Source: Escarpia spicata (Eukaryota; Annelida; Polychaeta; Sabellida; Siboglinidae). From it: a stretch of DNA of 64,000 bases. The notes beneath the pieces were generated by a model. The model was not told the DNA's origin, ran no database searches, and was given only the letters and a program-made list of their open reading frames with translations. Numbering within the stretch: the stretch's first letter is position 1; the number at the start of each line of letters is the position of its first letter. Location: assembly GCA_963995525.1 (NCBI GenBank), contig OZ023209.1, positions 14,897,576 through 14,961,575 on the forward strand, given 5' to 3'. Positions 30,108 through 39,928 of the stretch are shown here, piece by piece. A program made the translations under genes and the position numbers.

Positions 30108-30449
30108 AAGTACAGATATGCAATTTTCATTGTGACAACCTGACATAATGTTCACGTCTTGTCAATTCCATCTGTCGTATAATTATAATAACTGCACAAC
30201 ACTCAATAACATTTCACTATTATTAAATTTATCTGATAAATCAAGTTTACGTGATAAACCTCGAAGTAAGATCACTTGAACTCATAATCGGAAGAAATTA
30301 AGAATGACATTATTCAAGTGTGTTCTTATATATATATTTCATGAAGACAAAACAACACGTGTAAAACAATTTTCTTACCTCGCAGAAATGCCAACTGTTT
30401 AAACGTATGCAGTAAATAACTATGTAAGTTGCATCGTGAGATCTTCTTT
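30108..30449. other. No feature seen
   Basis: AT-rich spacer between the truncated YqaJ exon and the transposase 3' end. No conserved frame. Confidence 0.4.
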
Positions 30450-31883
30450 CATGCCTTGTCATTATACACAATTCCAACAGTCATATTAACAAGTGCAGCA
30501 CATACACGTACTCAATTGTCAATGGATGCAAGGTTAGTTTCTTCTACTTCATCTCTCTGGGATTTGATTAGGTTAATTGCTAATGGTCCCTGCAGAATGG
30601 TGAATCTATTTTAACAGGCCAATCACACGTTCAATATGAATTCTGACAGTTGAGATATTGCGGGATACTTCTACATCTTTAGGAGACAGATGTTTTTTAC
30701 CCTTTGTGAAAATCGGTATAAGTAATTCTGCTCCACAAGCTACAACAAATTCTTCTACCATAGCGAAGCCACGGTCAGCTAGTAATTGGTCGTGTGGTTG
30801 GTGATACTTAGAAGAAATAAAGTCTGATGCACGCACCATTTCAACATCTGAAGCTCAGCCATCCCAGGCAGTAGACAGATAAGTGACAGCACCTAGTGGG
30901 CTACATACAATGAACACTTTAACTGTGCTGTGTTTCTTGTAGTTAGAATACACCTGTGCCCGTGCTTTTAAATTTTTTGGGCGATCAATGAAAATTTCGA
31001 AACGGTCCATAATACCAGTTAATCTGGGAAATGTAATTTAAAGATTGCAGGTAGAGTCTGCTTCAGTGTCTCCCTGTCTGGCCATTTTACCATGAAACCA
31101 ATTTTGGCATATAGTACGTCAATTGTTTTCCAGAAGCACCTAGATATGGTAGTGACATCCACACCAGCTTGATGGGAAATTAGTTCAAATGGAAGATTTA
31201 GACGTAGCTTTACCAGAGTAAGAAACAATTGCTCTGTAGGAGGAATGGCACATTTTGCAGAAGTATTAACAATCGTAGAAAGAAAGACAGAGAGCTTTAG
31301 GAACACTTCCCATGACAATCCTGTGTAAAATGTACAACGTGCATCATTGTCCTTAATCACACCGGAATTCAACTGCGAAGCCAATAAAATGTCACGTTCC
31401 GCAATAATGTCACCCTTTTCACGACGCAAATTGTCAATTTCGTCGTATAACATCTTGCGTTCACTTCTCTCAACTGGTTTACGCAAACCAGATGCAGGTG
31501 TTGATGCCAACAGTGGTATATCTGGGACTGGTGATGATGGAACAGCAGAGGGATGAACAGGTGATGAGACATCAGCTGGTGGCACAGTCGTCTTGGCATA
31601 GATTGTGTCATCTAGCTCCTGGATTCCTGAAATCTCAAACTCGACATCTCCTGACATATCATCCTGTACTTCTCTGAACAACTTTGCTCGCTTCATTGCG
31701 CTGTTGAAACGTTCCAACCGTTTCTTTCCCTTTTTGAGGGAGTAGCTCTGCATATAGACAAACTGATTGGGCACGTAGTCAGGATGTGTTAGCTGTGAGC
31801 TTGGTTTACCTAAAACAAATGTCAATTGCTTAACCAGTTGTCCTCCAGTCTTAGTACTTCACATTACAGGTGTACATGGTAGA

Positions 31884-32133
31884 TTCCCCTGCCAAAACTG
31901 TACTACAGTTTATTATGGTAAACCATGATACATCCATAGTAAATCACAGTAAATATGTTATTCAATGTAGTAAGCCATGGTAAAATAGGATATTCACCAT
32001 AGTAAAATGAAGTATTCACTATAGTAAACTTTAGTATATACTATGGTAAAACATTCCGCAAAACACTGTAGTTGATAGTATTTACTATAGTAAATTTACT
32101 CTAGTAAACCATAGTAATTTTTAGCAGGGGCTA
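31884..32133. mobile_element. Palindrome-rich MITE inside the transposase intron
   Basis: The ends are inverted: CCCCTGCCAAAACT on the left and TTTTTAGCAGGGG on the right. The inside is dense in TTTACTATAGTAAA-type palindromes and CCATAGTAAA or CATGGTAAA motifs. It lies wholly within the 31810-32561 intron. The superfamily is not determined. Confidence 0.6.
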
Positions 32134-32560
32134 CAGTAGAGGGGTGGGTGACACTGATGGTTTAAGTGATGTAACATGGTGGCCACCAGGCCTCAAACCA
32201 ACAGGATTCCTTCAATTATCTCTGTATCAATGTGTCAGGTAGATAAGCCTGGTCATTTGGTTAAATATGCATATCTAATGGATGTAGGAGAGTGATTAGG
32301 TGAACAACACAGAGGGGGGGGGGGCATATGTTAGTAATTATAGATAGACAGGCCAGTCAGTACTACTAGATAGAGCCTGAGGATGGACCTTTCTGACAGT
32401 GACAGTTGGTGATATTTTACTTCCCCTGGTATAATTCTCGTTACACTTCTTCTAGTCAACCAACTTCAACATTTTGAAGATCAATCGTGTACAAATACAC
32501 TTAATCATATTTATATGACAAGTTTCCCAATACATACGTAATTATACAAAATGATACTAA
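32134..32560. other. Remainder of transposase intron
   Basis: Contains a poly-G run near 32312-32322 and otherwise unremarkable sequence. Confidence 0.5.
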
Positions 32561-32839
32561 CCAGTAATGAAATGCTCCCCGCACAACACGGCATGTTTCG
32601 AAGGCTCCCACTTGCTGCCATCAATATTTTCACGGCCTGTAATTACCGTTTCCTGCGCTCAACATCTCTTGGCTTCAGATTGTGGTTAATGCAACCGAAA
32701 GCAACGCAATGTTTAGGCATGACAGTATGCTCCGATCTCTACTCCGTGTATACTGTCAATGGACTCATTCACCTAGCATTCACGCAAATCACTACATCCT
32801 TGAATTTCGTCTTACCTCTGCGCGCGCAACACTAGTAAC

Positions 32840-32898
32840 ATCCTTCCGGTAGAGGCAACTTCCTTCCGGTAGATACAACTTCCTTCCGGTTGGAAGGG
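32840..32898 (-). promoter_or_regulatory. Three tandem CCGGAAGG motifs upstream of transposase
   Basis: On the minus strand CCGGAAGGA(A/T)GTT occurs three times at about 24 bp spacing, 120-175 bp upstream of the transposase ATG. CCGGAAG is the core recognised by ETS-family factors such as GABPA, so this looks like an old promoter element. The CG-rich alternating tract GTGCGCGCGCGCAC at about 32910 is adjacent. Confidence 0.45.
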
Positions 32899-32929
32899 CA
32901 GATTACCCGTGCGCGCGCGCACTTGAGAA

Positions 32930-33768
32930 CTTCCTTCTCATAATAATGCCTTCATGTTAGCGCCCACATTTTCAAATTTAGAATTTATTTGAATTGACGA
33001 AGTTATTTAATAAAACTGGGGGTATACATACACGTTTCATCTATCAGTGTATTATACACTATAATTTGTAATCTCTGTTTGCTGAATTACATCGTACGCT
33101 TCGTTAATGTCATCTATTCCGACTTTGTGGATACCGAACCGAAGTGTGCCGACTCGATAAATGAGAATGACGGGTGTTATACTTGCAAATTTGAGCCAGA
33201 ATAGCCGAATTACCATCTATTTTGCACAAAATTACATGTAGTCCATATACGTCTCTCGTAGTAATCTCATTCAGTTTATTAATTACTCTGTTAGTGTCGT
33301 TAATCTAGCGACAATTCTTGACGTTGTGTACCGAAACGAAGTGTACATAAACATTATATTTCGTTATGCCTGCATATTCGAATTAGAATGGCACTCACAC
33401 CTCGGTTTTCTCATTGTAGTGACATTCACTACATTGATTAAAACACAACAATATAACCATTTTATTGAACATTCATATGATGGTAGCAAACTCTTCTGTG
33501 ATTTTTGTATTAACTGGCTCCGGGTCTTACTAAATTACCTCCTGGACTAACTAAGGTACTAACTAAACTACCTCCTGGTATAATTACTAAGCTGGCTGCT
33601 GGTCAAACTAAATTTGCTCTTGGTCTAAGTAAACTTTCTCCTGGAATAATATATCTAAACTACCTCCTGGCCTAATTAAACTACCCCCTGGCTTAACTAA
33701 GCTACCTCCTTGTCTAATTAAACTACCTCTTAGCCTAATTAAATTACCTCCTGCAAATTTGAACTAGA
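32930..33768. repeat. Partial tandem duplicate of the SGNH element's 3' tail
   Basis: Segments match 33760-34700 in the same order: GCCGAATTACCATCTA.TTTGCACAAA, GTTATGCCTGCATATT, TTTTCTCATTGTAGT.ACATTCACTA, ATGGTAGCAAACTCTT, then TTAACTGGCTCCGG and the CTACCTCCTGG array. This copy lacks the part corresponding to 34030-34505, including the stem-loop and the 82-bp repeats. Confidence 0.7.
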
Positions 33769-34040
33769 ACGGCCGAATTACCATCTACTTTGCACAAACC
33801 AAAGTGTCCTGATTCGCTGTATGAGAATTATCGTAATGCCTGCATTATTGTTATGCCTGCATATTAGAATGTCACTCACGTACATGTTTTCTCATTGTAG
33901 TCACATTCACTATATTTATTAAAACACAACAATGTACATGTATAAGCATTTTATTTTTATTGAACATTCATAAGATGGTACCATTTTATTTTTATTGAAC
34001 ATTCATAAGATGGTAGCAAACTCTTTTGTGAAAGAGTTGA

Positions 34041-34056
34041 GGCTCTGAAAAGAGCC
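34041..34056 (-). promoter_or_regulatory. Exact histone-type 3' stem-loop (copy 1)
   Basis: On the minus strand the 16 bases are GGCTCTTTTCAGAGCC, the exact metazoan histone mRNA consensus: six-pair stem, TTTC loop. It is preceded by AAACAAAC. About 10 bases after it comes TTTCACAAAAGAGTTT, which resembles the purine-rich histone downstream element that pairs with U7 snRNA. It lies downstream of the three minus-strand ORFs described below. No histone gene is seen nearby. Confidence 0.8.
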
Positions 34057-34097
34057 GTTTGTTTTTGATGTTCGATCTGAAAAAGGCAGCCATTTTC

Positions 34098-34505
34098 ACA
34101 TTTCTTCTTTTGAAGTGCAGCTGCAGTGAGAGTTTCCTGTTCTAAAGTGTAAAACAGTAACAACTACATTAAATATTAACATTTCTTCTTTTGAAGTGCA
34201 GTTGTAGTATGAGAGTCTCCTGTTATAAAGTGTAAAACAGTAAAACATACATTAAATATTCACATTTCTTATTTTAAAGTGCAGCTGTAGTGTGAGTCTC
34301 CTGCTGTAAAGTGTAAAACAGTAAAACATACATTAAATATTAACATTTCTTCTTTTGAAGTGCAGCTGTAGTATGAGAGTCTCCTGTTATAAAGTGTAAA
34401 ACAGTAAAACATACATTAAATATTCACATTCCTTATTTTGAAGTGCAGCTGCAGTGTGAGAGTCTCCTGCTGTAAAGTGTAAAACAGTAACAAGTACATT
34501 AACGT
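34098..34505. repeat. Five tandem repeats of about 82 bp
   Basis: Units start near 34098, 34179, 34262, 34343 and 34426, each with ACATTTCTTCTTTTGAAGTG, GAGTCTCCTG.T.TAAAGTG and AAAACAGTAA.A..TACATTAA. On the minus strand they lie between the third ORF and the histone-type stem-loop, so they would be 3' UTR. Confidence 0.9.
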
Positions 34506-34534
34506 AAACTATTAATGGTTTATTAACTGGCTCC

Positions 34535-35295
34535 GGTTCTTACTAAACTACCTCCTGGACTAACTAAGGTACTAACTAAACTACCTCCTGGTCTAACTGC
34601 TAAGCTGGCTGCTGGTCTAACTCAATTTGCTCTTGGTCTAAGTAAACTACCTCCTGGCTTAACTAAACTACCTCCTGGTCTAATTAAACTACCTCTTGGC
34701 CTAACTAAACTACCTCCTGATAAAACTAAGCCAGCTCCTGGTCTAAGTAAACTTGCTCCTGGTCTACGTAAACTTGCTCCTGGTCTAATTAAACTACCTC
34801 TTGACCTAACTAAACTACCTCCTGGCCTAACTAAACTACCTCCTGGTAAAACTAAGCCAGCTCCTGGTCTAAGTAAAGTTGCTCCTGGTCTACGTAAACT
34901 TGCTCCTGGTCTAAGTACACTTACTCCTCGTCTAAGTAAACTTGCTCCTGGTCTAACTAAACTACCTGTTGGCCTAACTAAACTGGCTTCTGGTGTAATT
35001 AAAGTACCTCCTGGCATAACTAAAATTGCTCTTGGTCTGACTAAACTTGCTGCTTGTCTTACTACACTCACTGCTGGTCTAACGATGATAACTCCTGGCC
35101 TAGCTATATTCGGTGCTGGCATAATTACACTAGCTGTTGGTGTAATTACACTCGCTGCTGGTGTAATTATAGTCACTGCTGGTGTGATCGTACTATTCGC
35201 CTGTGTAATTATACTTACAGATGGGTTGTCTACATGCACCAGAGGTTTGACTATATTAATCACTGGTTTGACTACACTTGTCACTGATTTAATGA
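34535..35295. repeat. 21-bp coding minisatellite (seven-residue repeat)
   Basis: Unit CTAACTAAACTACCTCCTGG with variants, more than 30 copies. On the minus strand it keeps the frame and encodes the repeats of the ORF below. Confidence 0.92.
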
Positions 35296-35508
35296 AATGT
35301 ACCTTATTGGTTTTTGTGTGTGACCGGGCTATTGCCAACTTTTTAAGTTTCTGTGCCAAAATCTGAGCATTTTCCGAAGCTACCTCACTTATAATCAGAC
35401 CCCGTTTTTTGTGCTAAGATCTTTTCCTCCCACCCCATCTTTCTCTAGCATTATGTGGAATTTTGACCTGAGGCTGGTAGGGGTCACCCATGTTAAATGC
35501 TGGAAATT
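34622..35508 (-). CDS. ORF3: basic protein with seven-residue (RPGASLL) repeats
   Basis: I do not recognise this family. The N-terminal part (KFPAFNMGDPYQPQVKIPHN, then SEVASENAQILAQKLKKLAI) is conserved in the second copy at 57047-57259. About 30 seven-residue repeats follow. The distal ones read RPGASLL, the ones near the start TPAASVI, so the array diverged from one end. An in-frame TAG at 35416-35414 separates the first block from the rest; the second copy has a sense codon there. It follows ORF2 closely on the same strand. Strongly basic composition suggests nucleic-acid binding (inference). Confidence 0.55.
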
Positions 35509-36537
35509 TCAACTCGTAATCACTATTTTTGTAGAGATAGGGCCTCCCTTCCTTCTGAAACCTGCCTTATGAGGATGTCTTTTAGGTAGTTTACCAGGGA
35601 AGAAAGTTGGAGCTGCTGGTTTTGCTGGTTTTGCTGGTTTTGCTGGTTTTGCTGGTTTTGCTGGTTTTGCTGGTTTTGCTGGATCAATAGTGAGAGGCAT
35701 TTCCTTACTGCCCAGAATAGTTAAGGGGAGAATATAAGAGTCCACCTTTCCCTGTTGTCTGTGACTACCAAATTTTTTATAACCTGTAAGCCTAGTAATA
35801 GTAGTAGTTTCTGTGGGCTTATGAGGCATATTGGTAGTCACATGAGAACTAGCACCTACTTGATTTATCTTTTTTTCCTGCACTAGCATATTCACATCTA
35901 TTGCTCCGATAATTATCCATTGCATAATAACCCGTCTCAAGAAATGCAAATAGTTAGATATGTTGCACAGATAAGCAATGTCATCTGAGAGAAGTTGTGA
36001 ATTATGACTAGCAAGCCCATAGAAACCTGTCTTATATAAACATGCCAGTGTGGCACCTATTATTACTGAAACAACACAGACGGATGAACATGTCTGTAAG
36101 GGGTACTTATGAGCACAGAGATTGGAGCAAATATGTGCACCACTATTGGAATTACCACCTGGCTGATGACAGACATTATATAAAGGAACTTGTTTACCCA
36201 AAGTTTGTGAGACATTTCTAAAGATGGTCTTAACCGTATCTGGTATTCCCAACCCAAGTGTGTCTGCATAGGTTACAATATCAAAGCCCAATGAATATAT
36301 TGCCATTGCAAAGTGATTAGAATACACAACCCCTTTAGTTCCATCTGGATTAATTATTTGCAAACTTTCCATAAAATATGTTCTACCATGGCACCCAACT
36401 GGTATAATCAAAATCAACTGCCCTTCTTTAATATTTGCAAATTTGTTATAAATCTGTGCATAACAATTTGGCTGCAGTTGTATATCTGATGCATACCACA
36501 CCCATGTCTTAGTATGATGAAATTCTGTATTAAGCAT
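35509..36537 (-). CDS. ORF2: unknown protein with (AKP)n stretch, starts in a TAATG overlap
   Basis: About 343 residues from the ATG at 36537-36535, whose A is the last base of the preceding stop TAA (36539-36537). The first third (VWYASDIQLQPNC, GQLILIIPVGCHGRTYFMES) is hydrophobic-patterned like a beta-rich domain. There is a Cys-rich part (HICSNLCAHKYPLQTC), two hydrophobic segments (VVSVIIGATLACLY and VIMQWIIIGAIDV), a run of PAK repeats (35600-35685) and a basic end (FPGKLPKRHPHKAGFRRKGG). The end is conserved in the copy at 56690. I know no homologous family. Confidence 0.6.
   Translation of the reverse strand: MLNTEFHHTKTWVWYASDIQLQPNCYAQIYNKFANIKEGQLILIIPVGCHGRTYFMESLQIINPDGTKGVVYSNHFAMAIYSLGFDIVTYADTLGLGIPDTVKTIFRNVSQTLGKQVPLYNVCHQPGGNSNSGAHICSNLCAHKYPLQTCSSVCVVSVIIGATLACLYKTGFYGLASHNSQLLSDDIAYLCNISNYLHFLRRVIMQWIIIGAIDVNMLVQEKKINQVGASSHVTTNMPHKPTETTTITRLTGYKKFGSHRQQGKVDSYILPLTILGSKEMPLTIDPAKPAKPAKPAKPAKPAKPAKPAAPTFFPGKLPKRHPHKAGFRRKGGPISTKIVITS
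35598..35685. repeat. 9-bp repeat (GCTGGTTTT)n coding Pro-Ala-Lys
   Basis: Nine perfect or nearly perfect units, translated on the minus strand as (PAK)n inside ORF2. The second element copy has only PNKPAAS at this place, so the run expanded in this copy. Confidence 0.9.
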
Positions 36538-38609
36538 TATACTAATTTTACACAAAAGATCTCATTTTCAGCGTGGTCCAGAACAATGCGTAAATAAGTT
36601 TGTAAATGATTTTGATCAAGCCGTGAAACGGCATCTATTGTTAAGTAATATTGTTGCCCTGCCCAGTCAATTTCCTTCCTAACTTGATCTTGAACTGTCT
36701 TCCCAGCATGGAATTTTTTGAAAAGTTTAATTGTCTCCAATGAGAAAGATCCATAGTCAAGCACAATTTCTGCTCCTTGATTAATCTGAACATTCTGTAA
36801 AATTTCATCTATCTGACACATGGGTGGCATGCAGTGATAGTTATTGGGATCAGTAGAAGTAACCTTAACATTGGAACCATATGTAGTATCAACTTTATTA
36901 GATCTGACTACCGTTGGAAATATTGACAGGAATGATTCATTCCTAGTTAATACATATCCAGATTTACGTTGGTTACTTACACCTGGCGTAACCTTACCTC
37001 CACCTACACCTGTCAGACTACCTGAACTACCCACACCTATAGTACATGTAGCACCACATGTCCAGCTATCTAAACTATCTTCACCTGTAGTATCTGAAGT
37101 ACTTATGCTTAGAGGACTTTCAGCTCCACATACCACCGTAACGTCCGCCATGTCAGACGAGTCATCATTGCCAGTTGTCTCGGCACCTCTGCACAAGTTG
37201 TGATGCTCAGTCAGAACGTGCTCCAGTAACACGTCCTCTGACGAGCAGACTCCAGTGCAGAAGGGACAGTGCACAGCACGAGAGTGCGGCACTGGCCTCC
37301 GACGTGGCGTCTCATGCAGGGTTCTCGTCTGACAATCGCGGCTGGTCAAGCGGTGCTGGAATGCAACAATGTACAAGATAAGATATCAAATAAGCATATT
37401 ATAAAATGTATAATTCCCAAGCAGCCCCTGTATAAAATTTAAAGATATAACAAACTGAGACAATACCACATTTGTTTTATCATTTCTTTGTTCCAAAACA
37501 AAAGGGATGGTTGATATATATACTTACATGAGCTGGCCTCGTCTGTCAGATGACAGCATCTGTTGAATGCGGCTGGCTGTCGTCGTGTGCAACAGGGTGT
37601 TGCCCTCCAGCGATGGGTGTAAACGGTCAACGCTGAAGTGTCTGGGTTGGATAAGGGTGCAATCCCAATCGCAGAAACACACACCAGGGATCTGGGCAGT
37701 CACCTGGTGCAGCCGCTCGTTCCACAGAAGGCCAGTCTCATACAGGTCGTCACTGAACAAAAGAAGGAAAATGAGTATCTATATTTCAGTGGCACCGAAC
37801 AATCTAAATAAGGAATCTTACTCTTTCAACAGTGGTTGCAATATCATTATATTTCACAGACACTTATTCTCATAGTTATTTACAGTAATGGAGTACAATT
37901 ATATTATACAGACAAATGAAATAAATCAGATTCCAATCGAATACATTAATACAGATTAGTGTATATTTTTGTTATACTAAAAGGTTGTAGCATTCCATAT
38001 TAACGGTACTCACTCATCATATCGGGGGAGTACTGCAGACACAACAAGAGGCACTCCCGGGTACATCTTCTGTGTGTCTACAATCAGTCGCCGGTGCTGA
38101 TCAAGAGTCTTGCCCAGTTGGCGGATGTCGTTGCATATGGAATGCAGATTGTTTGTCCCGACATGCAGAAGTACGGCATCAACACCCAGAGGGTCTGTCT
38201 CAGCAAGTACTGAAAGCATATGTGAAGACAGCTATTTATTATAAGTGTTGCAAGTAATGAGAAGGACATTCATTGTGAATTTATTATACAATTATATACA
38301 TTCACTGTAATGCTTCTTTATTTACAATCACGTTTAGGTATCTTGAGCAGTATGGAAACAATAGTATGAAAAAAATAATCAGTCGTAAAAAATAAATATA
38401 TAAGTAATGTTTTGTGTTCACTGAAAAGCTTCTCAACTGTTTGACTGAACAATCAGATCTAAGCAGAAACAAATCTTACCTTTGCGAATGTCGGTGACAC
38501 GACCACCACGTCTGCAGTGGAGATCAACCTCAACATCAGCGACTCTCTGTGGCAGGTACTTGAAGATCGAGTCTGAGTAGACTGCCACAAAGTAGGCCAT
38601 GTTGAAGAG
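36537..38609 (-). CDS. ORF1: SGNH-hydrolase domain + C2H2 finger + unknown domain (4 exons)
   Basis: Exons: 38609-38480, 38209-38014, 37752-37528 and about 37341-36537. Donors GTAAGA, GTGAGT and GTAAGT, acceptors with CAG. The first three exons join in phase. SGNH blocks: VYSDSIFKYL (Ser block, with S replacing the usual G), HVGTNNL (Asn block) and DRLHPS (Asp-His block). The last exon has a C2H2 finger (CPFCTGVC...HVLTEHH), a Ser/Thr/Gly-rich linker and a domain ending NEIFCVKLV before TAA at 36537. The acceptor of exon 4 is ambiguous (37341 keeps phase, 37355 has the better pyrimidine tract). All frames are open. SGNH enzymes are esterases or lipases; esterase domains occur in some retroelements. 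This combination I have not seen. Confidence 0.7.
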
Positions 38610-38682
38610 CTGAAAGTAGTAGATGCATAAATAAGTTTATAAATGAAGTAATATAAACCTTTATTTACTACTTCTTGTTTGA

Positions 38683-38822
38683 ATCAAGTTGTCAAGGCAA
38701 TCCAAACACTCACAGCGAGCAAACCAAAAACAAGTGTCTCATTCCAAAGAATAAAGATATTTGTGACAGACCAATTAGAAACACAGATTTATACAGACAA
38801 TGAGAACCAGAAAGTTAGTCGA
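38683..38822. repeat. 140-bp direct repeat, left copy
   Basis: Matches 39786-39928 (GAATCAA.TTGTCAA.GCAATCC, CAAAAACAAGTGTCTCATTCC, AATGAGAACCAGAAAGTTAG) with about 10% changes. The right boundary falls exactly where the LINE fragment begins. Confidence 0.85.
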
Positions 38823-39785
38823 TATCAAGATATTTATAGCCAGAACTAACAAAAGTGACCAGAATATACTACAACATGACCTTAGTATACTAGAACAATG
38901 GAGTGACAAACGGTTATTAAAATTCCGTCCAGACAAACGTAAGCATATGGAAATGGGGAAAACAATATAGATGAAAATTAATATTACATGATAACCAATA
39001 ATGAAAACAACCACTAATCATCACAGAAAAGCAAAGAGACATAGGTGATTTTTATTCTAAACTATCATTTGATTATCAATTAAATCAAGTCATTAACAAA
39101 GCAACCAAAATTACAAAAATAATCAGAAGAACTTTCCAATTCCTTTACATTGTGGTTAGATCCCAACTAGACTATGTCATAGCAGTATGGTATCCATACA
39201 AGAGGAAACATAAAATTGCAATAGGAAATGTTCAAAGGAGAGCCACTAAAGAATTACCCGTCATGAGGGACCTATCTTATATAGAAAGACTTAAATTATT
39301 AAAACTACCAACACTTGCATACAGAAGGCTACGTGGAGACATGATAGAAGTTTATAAAATGCGATACTGAATCCGCTCCTAATCTCCAGAAATGGGATGA
39401 TGTATCAATTAGAACAGGAAATAGAAGACATTCCCTTAAATTATTTACCCAAAGACCAAATCAAAATCTAAGAAAAAATGCATTCCCTCTTCGAGTCACA
39501 GAACCATGGAATAATCTATCCGAATCAGTTATCCAAGCTATCAATTAACTCATTCAAAAACAGTCTTGGCAAATTTTGGTCTACCCAAGCAATATTATAC
39601 GATTTTAAACCAGCTTTAACTTTTATTACTGAAACAGGAAACAACAACATGTTAAAAGTAGATAATGAAGAAGATCTGATCACGGAGGAACATAATGGAT
39701 CCTGCGATCAGAACCATCATAAGGTAAGACAAGCAAGGTAAGGTATTACTAACCAAATAAAATACTCACAATAGGTAAGATGATC
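38817..39785 (+). mobile_element. CR1/Jockey-type LINE 3' fragment, decayed
   Basis: Plus-strand translation: DIKIFIARTNKSDQ..LQHDL..LEQWSDKRLLKFRPDK (just after the RT YADD box, which is absent), then RSQLDYVIAVWYP, VQRRATKE, LSYIERLKLLKLPTLAYRRL and RGDMIEVYK, and finally a degraded WNxLSES...SFKNSLGKFW. There are several stops and frame changes. It sits between the two 140-bp direct repeats. Confidence 0.85.
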
Positions 39786-39928
39786 GAATCAAATTGTCAA
39801 GACAATCCAAATATTCACAGCGAGCAAGCCAAAAACAAGTGTCTCATTCCAAGGAATAAAGAGATTTGTGACAGACCCATTAGAAACACAGATTTAAGTA
39901 CACAATGAGAACCAGAAAGTTAGCAGAC
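39786..39928. repeat. 140-bp direct repeat, right copy
   Basis: See left copy. It starts right after the LINE fragment's tail (GGTAAGATGATC). Confidence 0.85.

Larger units (their letters stand above)
30450..32720 (-). pseudogene. ISL2EU-type THAP/DDE transposase, disrupted
   Basis: Exon 1 (32720-32562) begins MPKHCVAFGC, the THAP start, but has a frame shift, a stop and a deletion inside the finger. The donor CTG|GTTAGT and the acceptor TTTTAG at 31810 join in phase to exon 2 (KPSSQLTHPDYVPNQF). Exon 2 has a coiled-coil-like stretch, a helix-turn-helix-like SHQAGVDVTTISRCFWK, and DDE motifs: D in MDRFEIFIDRP, D in LLADRGF, E in RIHIERVIGLLK. Frame changes lie near 31020 and 30605, and a TGA near 30855. 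The end (GPLAINLIKSQRDEVEE) can be followed to about 30450. All three catalytic residues survive but the gene is dead. Confidence 0.85.

Noticed and set aside
34041..34056. Remnant of a real histone gene
   Set aside because: No histone-fold or linker-histone coding sequence lies upstream in either copy, and both stem-loops share the same non-histone ORFs. Kept as a possible refutation, not as the call.
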